Shown here: positions 54,492 to 64,000 of the stretch, one piece after another
Layout of the letters: each line of letters begins with the position of its first letter
How positions within the stretch are numbered: position 1 is the stretch's first letter
Assembly: GCF_026914185.1 (NCBI RefSeq)
Contig: NC_070566.1
Span: forward strand, 2,356,001 to 2,420,000
Reading direction: 5' to 3'
DNA: 64,000 nt
Origin: Puccinia triticina
Lineage: Eukaryota; Basidiomycota; Pucciniomycetes; Pucciniales; Pucciniaceae
Notes under the pieces: generated by a model
Told to the model about the DNA's origin: nothing
Database searches by the model: none
What the model saw: only the letters and a program-made list of their open reading frames with translations
Translations under genes and position numbers: made by a program

Positions 54492-56744
54492 TTACAAGCC
54501 TTCCATTGTCTGATCTCTCGTACTCACAAATTTTTTTGGAGCTGCTGCTTTAAGTTCTACCGATGGCGTTGCGGCTGATTGTCTGGCTTCTGCAATTGTG
54601 GCGATACATTTTAGCTCTGCGTCTGGGTTAGGTCTGGACTGCGAAAGGGGCTTACCTTTCTTTGCAGCTGGGTCTGGGTCTAACCTTGCGAGCTTCCTCG
54701 GGGGTTGCTGCGGGTCTGGGTCTGAGTTTGGCTCTGGGCCTGATCCTGAATTCCTACAGCCTCGCATGCTTCGAGTCGCAAGATTTGAAGTAACATTGGA
54801 GATTTGGAGCACACCTATTTGAGTGAGGGAGCGGCGAATGACCAAGCGACCAAGGGCTTTAGTGAGAAAATCAGCCGCGTTAGCGCTGGTCTTGATGTAT
54901 TGGAGTTGAATCAGGCGAAGTAGAATGAGCTCCCGGACAAAATGGAGTTGAATATCCATGTGCTTGGTCCGGAAGCCATTTTGAGATGTTTCACTGTTAG
55001 CGAGGTCGATTGTTCCCTTGTTGTCCACTGCGACCTCAATGGGCTCAACCGTGTCTAGAATTCCGGTTTCCTTGATGAGGCTCGCAAGCCAAGCCAGGTC
55101 GCGCCCAAGGTCAGACAGCGCCTTGTATTCCGCCTCGGTGGTTGAGAGAGAAACGGTTGGCTGTTTACTGGATTTCCAGTTGATAAGATGGGTGCCTACG
55201 GTGATGACGAAACCGGTGGTTGACCGCCTGGTGTCCAGACAATTGCCCCAGTCGGCGTCTGAGTAAGCTTTTAGCTTGCAGTTGTTTGAGCGCTTGAAAG
55301 TGAGCCCAACATTCCGGGTCCCCAAAAGATACCGGAAAACTTGAATGGTAGCTTGGTACTGCCTGATTCCTGGGTTGTCCAAGTACTGCAAGAGTTTACT
55401 CACTGCGAAGGAGATATCCGGTCTCGTGAGAATGCTCAGGTAGTTGAGTGATCCTACTAAGCCGCGGTAGTTGACCCCAAGTTTGTTGAAGGCGTCAATT
55501 TCCTGGCCCGTCGCCTTAGACAGGCGTTCTTGAGGGTTAAGAGGACAGGAGGCTGGGTGTTCGTCCGCTAGACCAAATTCGGCGAGTTTTTGCTCCACGT
55601 ATTGAGTCTGATTTATTTGAAGGCCGTCTTTGAAGCGGTCGATGTTCATTCCTAGGAGGAATTCCGCTTCTCCTGGGTACTTGATCTCAAACTCTTTCTC
55701 CATCTCTCGCCTGAAAATTTCGGGTTGCTTGCTGATGATGACGATATCATCGACATGTGCAAATAGCCAAGTTGCTGGTCGGCCGGTCTCTTCGCGTCTC
55801 CAGAAGACGCAGGGATCAGAAGTCGAGATCTGAAAGCCAAGAGTTTTGAGATAGGCCGTAAGTCGTTTATACCAGACCAAGGGTGCTTGGCAAAGGCCAT
55901 AAATGGCCTTATTGAGGTGAAGAACCGAGTTGGGAGGGCAATCGTATCCTTGAGGTGGCAGAAGAGTTACCGTCTCCTCGAGGGGGCAAGTCAGGAATGC
56001 ACTCCTGACGTCCAACTGGTGAATCTCAAGTCCATTATTTACTGCAAACGAGATGAGTAGGCGGAGTGACGCGGCCTTGCCCGTTGGGGCGTAGATGATG
56101 TTGAAGTGCCTGCCGTGGATTTGCTGGAAACCCTGCGCGCAGATGCGGGCCTTGAACTCGATGACTTCGTTTGATGGTCCTAGCTTTCTTCTGTATGCCC
56201 AAGTGGAGGGGATAGGCTCATCAGAGGAGAGTCTCTGGTGGATAGTCCAGACTTGATGCTTCAGCATGTTAGCAATTTCCTTCTTCTCCGCCTGGCTCCA
56301 GCTGAGTCGATCCTTCCCACTCATGGCTTGATTGTGGTTCTTTGGGTCAACCTGGATCTTGATCAGAAACGCTTGCTGAGTTCTCTTTCCGGAGACAATG
56401 TTGCGCTGGTCTATCCCGCTTGAGATTTCCTTAGGCGGAGGGGCGGTTGTCCATTCAAACCGTTGCCCTGCAGTAGCGTTTGACGTCTTGGCGGCCGGAG
56501 GGTGACCGGTGGCCTCAGGTGCAGGGGCTGGCGGACCGGAGGTTGCGGATAATTCGGGACATGTCGGTAGCTTCTTCCGCAAGCTGAGCGTTGGATTCAT
56601 TTTCAGGTTGGTCTTCGAGGAGAGGAATTGTCTCCTCCTCGTCAAAAGGTAGTGGGCTGTCTGATTTGAAGTTCGGCATGCGCTCTTGGTTGATATGAGA
56701 GTGACTCCTGTGTAACGCTGGGCATTCCGGAAAGGTTGTCTCAT
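54492..56744 (-). pseudogene. COPIA-B RT and RNase H
   Basis: The C-terminal half of a copia polyprotein. RT has AYRRKLGPSNEVIEFKARIC, QLDVRSAFLTCPLEE and FAHVDDIVI (HVDD, about 55740). RNase H has YSDADWGNCLDTRRSTTG, STTEAEYKALS and the closing TSANAADFLTKAL. After the family end it runs on into an extra P/A/K-rich tail of about 100 residues (GSGPEPNSDPDPQQPPRK...) not usual for copia, perhaps from read-through into LTR or adjacent sequence. It is one frame away from the upstream ORF, so an indel separates them near 56525. Confidence 0.9.
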
Positions 56745-58968
56745 CGAAGTGGACGTGTTTTACTGTGATGATTGCTTTGTCTTCCGTCCAATAGACTTTA
56801 TACGACGAGTAGTCGTTCTCATATCCCAACAGGATCCCTTCCCAGGATATAGAACCAAATTTAGAATCGCGCTTTTGCTTCGGCTTGATGATCCACACGC
56901 GACAGCCAAAGGGACGGAGGAAGTTGATGTTAGGCTTTAGTTTGAACATCAATTCCAGCGGGCTGGTTTTTGTCTTCCCGAGAGATGGCAGACAGTTGGT
57001 AGTGGCCGTCGCTGTTTGCACCGCCTCGGCCCACCATTCCGGAGCGAAGTTTGCCTGCATTAACAGGCATTGTGCCATGTCAATGATGGTGTGGTTTGCT
57101 TGCTTGGCCATCCCGTTGTTTTGAGGGGTGTATGCTGGAGCCACGTTGTGTTGAATGCCATTGGCCTTCAAGTATTTGCTCAATGTGCCATTGACGAATT
57201 CCCCGCCGCCGTCGGAGATTAGTTTCTTTAAGGTGGAACCAGTTTGTTTTTCGAAGAACGTCCGGAAGTCAATGATGGCTTGAGTGGCTTGGCTCTTCTC
57301 TTTTAATATGGCCGTGTGTATGTAACCAGAGAACTGATTGACTAGGGTAATGAAGTACCTGGCTCCGCCGTTCGTTGGCGGAGAGATTGGACCAACGAGA
57401 TCAGCGTGTACGACACTCAGAGGTGCATCAGCGGCCTTGAAGGAGCCTTTACATGGGAGGCGTGTCAATTTGCCTTGCATGCAGGCCTGGCAGGCGTGCG
57501 TGTTCTCCAGATTTATTTTGTCAGGAATTGCTTGCGCTATACGGCCGGAGCTAGCGTGGCCGAGCCGATTGTGCCACATTTGGAAAGCGGAGAGGTTGGC
57601 CGCGGGCGTGGTGGTAAGGCCTGTGGCTTGCTCTGAGGCGGAGGTAACCTCTGGAATTTCCAGAAGATCGTTTGCAACGTTAACTCTGAAGGGCTTTGCG
57701 TTGTCAATTTTCACCTCGAAGACTCCGTTCACTTCATGTATTGATGCTTTATGATGGAGGAGCTGCATCATGGATACTAGGTTCCTCGTTAGCTTTGGGA
57801 CGTATAGAGCTTCGGTGAGGGTGAGGACTTGTCCTGAGGGGAGATGGAGCTTCGCGGTACCACGAGCGACTGCTGTTAGTTCGGACTTGCCGCTCCCCGT
57901 GACAATGGCGATATGTACCGGGGTGGTTGCGACGAAGTAGCTGAGGGAGTTGAGCATGTGGTTGCTCGCTCCGGAATCTAAGATTGTCGTTAATGGCGTA
58001 CCGGGAGTCGTGGCGTTGTATGTAAACGAGGGCTTGGCTATGTGGGTGTGGTAGGTTTCCTCTTCATCTTCCGCGTCCTCATCAGCCGTTGTGTGATATG
58101 ACTCGCGCGGCTTCTTCCGGGGTCTTTCCTGTTCTACGAGGGGCTTGCCTGGTGGCCGAGAGGTTGGATGAATTGTCCAGCAGTCAGCCTCGACATGGGT
58201 GGTCGCTTTTGGATTGTGCTTTCCGCCGGAGCAGCGAATCTTGGGCGGGTAGGTCTTTTTGGGTCGGTGGCTTGATCCTGTGGCTAGAGCAGTGGATGAT
58301 GGCTCAGGATCCTCTACAAACTTGCGCTTCGTTGCGGTTTCGTGACGACCGATATCGCGGAGTTTAGCTATGATTTCTTTGGGCTTGGCCAGTGCTTTCA
58401 AGTCGGCGAAGAGCGCTTGCATGAGCATCGGTCGTCGTTTGGTGATCTTGCCGACGATACCGCAACCAACTAGTACATCGGGAACTTTTAGGCCTAGTGA
58501 GCTGAATTCAGCCAAACTTTCCTCCATTTCGATTATATAGGAGTTCATGTCTTTGTTGTACTGGATGTCCAGCCACTTGTTCCAGACTTGGAACACGGAC
58601 AATAAGGAATCTGATGCGTATATCGTTTTCATATCGGTCCAGATGGCGTGAGGGTCCTTTTCATTATCGTCGTTGATGACGCTAGTGAAGATTGCATTCG
58701 AGATTGCTTCACTTAAGATGCTACAGGTCCTTAGCGCCCCTTGAAGTTCGTTTTCGTCTGGCTCTTTTGACATCGGCTCGTCGAGGTAGGATTCGAGACG
58801 TCTAGGGCGGAGATGCATCTTGATTTTCCTTTCCCATAATGGAAAGTTGGAGCCGTCGAACTTCGGAACATTCACATGATCTTTATCGGGACTGTATGCG
58901 TCGTTCACTTGGGCTGAGGAAGTTTTGTCTGCGTTATTGCTGGGACCTTGGTTCCTCGTGTTGGCCAT
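56515..58968 (-). pseudogene. COPIA-B Gag, protease and integrase
   Basis: It starts at ATG 58968 with a copia Gag (VPKFDGSNFPLWERKIKMHL). A cysteine/histidine knuckle lies near 58215 (CSGGKHNPKATTHVEADC). The protease is ILDSGASNHML (about 57985). The H/C finger is HNRLGHASSG...CQACMQGK. Integrase has D in VVHADLVGP and D in ISDGGGEF, but the third acid is lost: the usual NG-x-AER reads NGMAKQ (codon 57103-57105), Glu to Lys. The frame ends at 56515 soon after the integrase tail because of a 1-2-bp shift into the RT frame. The element is nearly full length but predicted inactive. Confidence 0.9.
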
Positions 58969-59323
58969 CTCTGAATTCCTACAGAAATAAACTCATGGCC
59001 GGACGGTGTACGTTGGGAGCCAGGAATTTACCGGGTTACTAGGGCTACACAAGTGAGTCTCTTTCACCAAAGCCTGGAGAAAAAATGTATATCTTGATTG
59101 CTAAGGATGCACATGATCAAGTATATTGTGGCTAATATAAACATCTGAATAGAAGCTAAAGCAATGAAAGAAACAATCCATGATTTTGGTATCTAGGACA
59201 GGTCTTTTGTGTATGGTACAAGCTGCGAAGTCTTCTGCGAATGAAAAGTATATCTACCTTTGAAATCAAGACGGAGGTCAGCTAACAGAATACCATTGGT
59301 CGAGAGGGGGGTCGCATACCTTT
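58969..59323. other. Leader of COPIA-B and 3' flank of the glycine-rich gene
   Basis: No gene. The boundary between element and host is not visible; no LTR or target duplication found. Confidence 0.4.
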
Positions 59324-61008
59324 TTAGAATCTGCCATATCCACCTCCGTGAGCAATAGGGCCGGTGGCGTAAGCACCAGGAGCAGGTGCATGAGAGACGA
59401 TTCCCGGGACGGGGGCCGCTACATAAGGAGTATTGAGAGGAGCGGCGACGTAGGGAGCTGGCACATGAAGAGCAGGCGGTGAAACAGGAACGTAGGGAGT
59501 GTTGACGTGAGCGACAACTGGAGGGCCAGCAGGCGGCGAAACGGGAACGTAGGGAGTGTTCGGGCTGGCGACAGCGGGAGGGCCAGCAGGCGGCGAAACA
59601 GGAACGGAGGGAGTGTTCGGGCTGGCGACAGCGGGAGGGCCAGCAGGCGGCGAAACGGGAACGTAGGGAGTGTTCGGGCTGGCGACAGCGGGAGGGCCAG
59701 CAGGCGGCGAAACGGGAACGTAGGGAGTGTTCGGGCGGGCGACAGCTGGAGGACCAGCAGCATACCGAGCGGGAACAACTGGCAAGTTAGGGACAACAAG
59801 AGGACCAGGGGCTGGGACTGCAGGTGTAATCACACGGCCGGCGACTGGTGGGGGAGCGACGAGGAGAGGAGGGGCGTAGAGGCCGGTGGGTGGTCCTTGG
59901 GGAACAAATGCTGGTCCAGCGGCGTAACCAACAGGTCGTGGTAGACCCACAACGCCAACGCTTCGGCCAATTGCTCCTCCGCCGAATCCAGCCCCGAGTC
60001 CACCAGCCGCTCCTCCACCGAGACCGCCTCCGAGACCACCGGCTGCACCTCCTGAGAGTCCGCCCCCGAGGTGTAAGTCACCGCCGAGTCCTCCGGCTCC
60101 TCCGCCTCCGATGAAAGGGATTCCACCGAAGCCTCCACCCGCGCCGCCGTGGAGATCGCCACCGAGATGAAGATCGCCGCCTAGGCCACCCGCTGCTCCA
60201 GCGCCGCCGCCGAGGAAAGGGATTCCACCGAAACCTCCGCCCGCGCCGCCATGGAGATCGCCTCCGAGATGTAAGTCGCCTCCAAGACCACCACCGGCTC
60301 CGACACCCAAGCCGCCAAGTCCTCCGGCACCAACTCCTGCACCAGCACCACCATGAAGATCGCCTCCGAGGTGAAGATCGCCGCCTAGGCCACCCGATGC
60401 TCCACCGCCTAGGCCACCGAAGAGGCCGCCTCCCGCGGAACTACGACTGAGAAAGTTGCCGCCGAGTCCACCTCCTACACCTCCCCCAAGGCCTGCGCCC
60501 AGACCGCCTCCCAGTCCTCCTGCAGCACCGCCTCCTACTCCACCTCCTACTCCACCTCTTACTCCACCTCCAAGGCCACCTCCGAGGCCACCTCCAAGGC
60601 CACCTCCGAGGCCACCTCCGAGGCCGCCGCCTCCACCGCCTCCCAGACCGCCGAAGACGCCGCCATTGGCAGAGCCGCCTACGCCACCGCCGAAAATACC
60701 TCCGAGCTGAAGAGCGTTTGAAGTCAGGTGTTAGCTGGGTATAATGCGTGGGTAGGAACAAGAAAGATTGTTTCTTACCATGCCTGCAGGTGAAAAGCCC
60801 CCAATGGAACCACCGCTGCCGTAGCCCGATCCTCCATAGGATTGGTCTTCGTTAGTATACTGGTCAAAAATATTACCCAAGTTAGTACAGGCTGTTTACG
60901 AAAGGCTGACAGGTGGGCAGGAACACTACTTACACCACCCAGGGGGACGGCCAGGGAGTTTGAGGCTGAAAGGATGGACGCGGAAAGGACAACTGAGGTC
61001 AGATGCAT
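59324..61008 (-). CDS. Secreted glycine/proline-rich repeat protein (structural or cell-wall type)
   Basis: Three exons on the minus strand: 60934-61008, 60779-60859 and 59324-60706; 1,539 bp, 512 residues. Both introns are GT...AG (72-74 bp) and all exons are whole codons. Exon 1 encodes a signal peptide (MHLTSVVLSASILSASNSLA). Exon 2 is SYGGSGYGSGG-like. Exon 3 opens with long GGLGGGLGG runs, then three to four copies of GGLGGDLHLGGDLHGGAGGG with FGGIPF, then a hydrophobic PRPVGYAAGPAFVPQGPP linker, then five copies of a 19-residue unit (AGPPAVASPNTPYVPVSPP), and ends GGYGRF. No catalytic domain. Gly-rich followed by Pro-rich repeats suggests an extracellular matrix, wall or adhesive protein; function is inferred. 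The frame is intact. Confidence 0.85.
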
Positions 61009-62494
61009 TTTGCGATTGGTATGGGTAGATAGGGCCGTGTGGTAGTTCGATCGTTGTTAAAGAAAGTTAAGAGAGTATAATGTTATACAATCAAATAATA
61101 AATAAATATATAGTGCGATGGGTATCCTGTAAAGAATGAATGATAAGCGATATGTGCAAGTCGGTGATGATGTCGAGTGATGGGGAACTCGGAACTGTCA
61201 CTTTGGCAGCCTGCTTTTATGTATCCTGACGCATGGAGTCCTTGTCCATCGGTTTCCGAAGAGGCATGAAAAATTCGTCTGGGCGAGCTGCAAAATCGCC
61301 TGTGCTCTTCTAACGGATGTCAAGCAGGCCAATCCGGCCCAAAGCTGCTGGCTCGACCAAAAAAAAACCAGACCGAGATCAAAAGAGATCTATTGAGATA
61401 TTCGTCAGAGATCGAACCGATCGGAACCTAGACTGAACGGCGCGCTTCCTAGACGGTCAACGGCGAGGTCAGTAGCTTTTGCAGCCCATGGATTCATTTT
61501 GCAGCCCGCAAGCAGTGTTTCTTCAGAGCTGCTCGACTCATAGCAGAAATCGAGGCCCGTCCGAGGCCGCCTGAAAGATTTTGTGACCGCCCCAGGCTTG
61601 AAGACGAGTGCATGACCTGATGCCTGTGATGATGGGCGAGAGATACATACTGAGGCACAATCACCCGTCCAGCTCGACCCTCGACTACCGGGCACGACTG
61701 TCCGGCCCAAGCCCTGCGGTGCATCGAATCAGGCAGATGAATCCAACACTGATCGTCGATCGACAGACCGAGTCTCAAGGCGAAAAAACCAAGTGCTGCC
61801 GGGTGATTCAGGACATGACTGCTTCCTGGGTGTCGAGACCCGTGCTGAGCCGTCATCGGCTTGTTCATTGGATTGACCGATTCGCGCACCGGGCGAGCTT
61901 ATGTAAGCTCGTCGACCGGGCGGTCTGCGGACCGGCTTCACCGGGATCGCCAGCCGATGAGCTTGACCTATGTAACCTCCGAACAGCCAGTGTGAGACTG
62001 GGCTCGCGCGTGCACGCGAACCCAGTCGTGGGCTGAGTATCCCCGCAAAATGTCTTGAATCCTGCTCGCTCTGAAACCCGCTTCAATCCCGCGCGACTTT
62101 TACAAGTCCATCGTCCACCTGTCACCCCACACCGCGCCTACACTCCAAACCTGGCGCCTGAGCTCCAAACCTCTGTCCGCAAAAAAAACGAAGTCATCAC
62201 GTAAAGTTGCATGCAACGGCAAGGATCACCCACCGGTGTCCAATTATACGACTCATCTATCAGGGTCATCGCACTCCAATCACCCCGTTCCACACCGCAC
62301 CAAAAATATATACTTGTTCCTCCTTTTGTATTGCCAAACTCTAGGTCTAGGCTTTATATCCTGAATCAAACAGATTATTACCATTTTCGTTTTGTGATGC
62401 GCACATGTATTTGAATTATAAAATTTGTGATGATCACAAGCGGAAAAAAAACAGGGATAACGAAAAGAACAAAACTAATAAGCTGGATTTATTA
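61009..62494. other. Promoter side of the glycine-rich gene and unassigned sequence
   Basis: AT-rich just upstream of 61008 (about 61060-61120), as expected for a promoter. Overlapping open frames on both strands at 61400-62130 have no family resemblance and look like chance GC-rich frames. Confidence 0.4.
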
Positions 62495-63452
62495 TTAAAT
62501 TTCGCCAGGCTGGCCATTGTCTTCATCAGGCAATCTGTGTTCCGAGGGATTTGCGGTGTTGTTTGCTTCTTCATCCAGAGATTCTCCATCTGAGTCTTGA
62601 TCATTGAGGACAGTTTCTTCTAATAGCAGATCCACACTATCTTCAATGAAGTCTTTCACAGTGCTTTGTTGGAGGAATTGAACCAGTGCAAACCACTCAT
62701 CGGGTAAGATGCTGCGATTCACAAAGCCTAGCAATAGGATTTCGTTAACTGATTGGTGCCACGATAGGAGCAAATTTTCGTGCTCCTTCTGGACGGATTC
62801 CAACTCATCGCCGACAATTTTCCTGCTTTGATAGGTCACCTCGCCAAACAAATTTTCCAAATTAGATTTGAGCTTCTCGTTAACGGTATCTGAGTGCAAG
62901 AAAGCTGTCATGTCAGACCAATCAACTGCCACATTTTAAGGGCCAAAAGCGACAGATCAAAGGCTTACTAAAAACACACTGATCGATGCAAAGTTTCAGC
63001 TGATTGCGATGATGGATCCCCCAAGACAAACATCGTCGCAGCTCATTTGTCAGTTGTACCAGCTCCTCCTTTGCACGATCCAATCGCAAAACAGCGTGAA
63101 TTCCAGATCGCACGGTAGGATTCACGGCCCAAGGTTCTTTGCACATGCACATCGATCCATCGTTCCAAAAGGGGTCGTCAAGTGGAAGCTTGATGAAATC
63201 ATCGTATCCAATAGCTTTGTTTTCGGGCCGACTCAGCTCATCAGGAGCGTGGTTTTTGAGATAATCTATTCGACGATCGCAAAATATCTTCAGGAACCTG
63301 GTTGCAGTCTTCTTGCGACGCGCAAGTGCGTCAAAATCTTTTCTTTCAAGACTGTACCCAGCCGCTGACCACGAGACTTTGAATCGCGCAGCGGTTGCGT
63401 CTCCCCTTGAATCTGTACGGCACATTTGTAGAGAGCAGTTTTCGCGCTCCAA
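62495..63452 (-). CDS. Unrecognised protein, two exons visible (5' end uncertain)
   Basis: Exons 62969-63452 (or longer upstream) and 62495-62925, separated by a 43-bp GT...AG intron (62926-62968); the joined frame is 304 codons. It is a charged, soluble, mostly helical protein: FDALARRKKTATRFLKIFCD, KAIGYDDFIKLPLDD, LRLDRAKEELVQLTNELRR, then an acidic end (LNDQDSDGESLDEE). No signal peptide or membrane segment. I recognise no family. Codon 63452 is not an ATG, so the real start lies upstream, probably in another exon such as 63723-63965. Confidence 0.6.
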
Positions 63453-63722
63453 AGCAAGGCCAGCCTCCTTTCTTTTTCAGCTAAGATGAGAAAAAGGATA
63501 AATCATTAAAATAACATAATTTTGAGGAATGTGGTCACTAACGATTCCGATCAATTCCTGGCTCGGCTGAGAAAAACGACCCCAGGTTTTCCGATTCTTT
63601 GTCTTGCTATTTCCTCAATTCTCGTATTTGCTCCAAAGTTTTCAGTGCGTGCTCTGCTTCCGCGTTGGGTGGAGGATTTTCCAAGTGAGCAACAAGTGAT
63701 TCGCTTGAAAAAGTTCTTTCAG

Positions 63723-63965
63723 TCAGTGACTCAATACATAACAAGACCGAGTCAAAACAATGTACGCTAAGCTTTTGAGGGCTTCTCCTCTTTCAAAAAA
63801 CTGTGCTTGTTCCTCTAATTGAGCTCGTTCGTTCTGGCTTCTATTGAGTTCAAAGAGTCTCTGGTTTTGCCATTGAGCCCGAAAAAAATCTACAGTAAAG
63901 TATTCTACGGAGTCATGGGGATTTTTTTCACACAACAGATTTTGGATAACGCCCTCGGATTCCAT
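63723..63965 (-). CDS. Possible first exon of the unrecognised gene
   Basis: From ATG 63965: MESEGVIQNLLCEKNPHDSV, then a glutamine/glutamate-rich coiled-coil-like stretch (AQWQNQRLFELNRSQNERAQ). It lies 270 bp upstream on the same strand. The splice joining it to 63452 is not clear: a stop follows the nearest acceptor ttag (about 63480) in the needed frame. Confidence 0.4.
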   Translation of the reverse strand: MESEGVIQNLLCEKNPHDSVEYFTVDFFRAQWQNQRLFELNRSQNERAQLEEQAQFFERGEALKSLAYIVLTRSCYVLSH

Positions 63966-64000
63966 CTTAGTAGCAATTGCATGAGTAAATTTCCTTTTCA

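Noticed and set aside
54050..59323. LTR pair for COPIA-B
   Set aside because: I could not find matching sequences on the two sides, so no LTR is annotated although the element must once have had them.
59507..60114. Arginine-rich open frames antisense to the glycine-rich gene
   Set aside because: They mirror the GC-rich tandem repeats of the real gene in other frames.
60441..60761. Open frame rich in RRW residues on the minus strand
   Set aside because: A shadow frame of the Gly-rich exon and adjacent intron; the spliced GGLGG frame has a signal peptide and clean introns.
61405..62125. Overlapping open frames on both strands
   Set aside because: GC-rich chance frames; none shows domains or consistent composition.

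Overview
The window looks like a transposon-choked region of a basidiomycete genome, most likely a rust fungus (Pucciniales). Reasons: two ordinary fungal ribosomal-protein genes cut by short GT-AG introns, chromodomain Ty3/gypsy and Ty1/copia elements of basidiomycete type, a GCM-finger DNA transposon of a kind common in rusts, and large secreted proteins resembling effectors. The genus cannot be fixed from sequence alone.

Layout. 1-4.9 kb: 3' part of a chromovirus (GYP-A). 5.2-6.2 kb: a broken tyrosine-recombinase gene. 7.5-42.5 kb: a tail-to-tail pair of paralogous genes for large secreted proteins (7786-10425 plus strand, 25247-27898 minus strand). Their flanks are also homologous, so this is an inverted segmental duplication. 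Nearly everything between and upstream of the pair is nested transposons. A 12.7-kb DNA transposon (10979-23695, 8-bp target duplication) holds a copia element (13026-19757, 5-bp duplication), which holds a probable solo LTR (17882-19024). A 128-bp MITE sits in a transposase exon. Upstream of the second gene are a Tc1-type MITE, a 3-bp-TSD MITE split by a 13.5-kb gypsy element (GYP-B, 28534-42010, TSD GAACA), and a third MITE. GYP-B itself carries a MITE in its 5' LTR, a probable Helitron (31713-35826) with pieces of two host genes, and a 3.35-kb hAT element (36484-39833, TSD TGCTAACC).

42.8-45.0 kb is a conserved island: RPL19 (minus) and RPS18 (plus), divergent from a shared 417-bp promoter. 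45.5-52.2 kb is a run of fold-back and MITE-like elements, including a 1.7-kb structure built from 45-bp palindromic repeats. 54.5-59.0 kb is a nearly full-length copia gag-pol on the minus strand. 59.3-61.0 kb is an intact three-exon gene for a secreted glycine/proline-rich repeat protein. 62.5-64 kb holds part of an unrecognised intron-bearing gene.

The most novel items are the paired secreted-protein family with an internally duplicated C-terminal domain, the Helitron that captured Furry/Mor2-like and GMC-oxidoreductase fragments with their introns, and a recurrent CGA-to-TGA decay pattern in unrelated elements. Nested insertions with exact target duplications give a relative order of events for much of the window.
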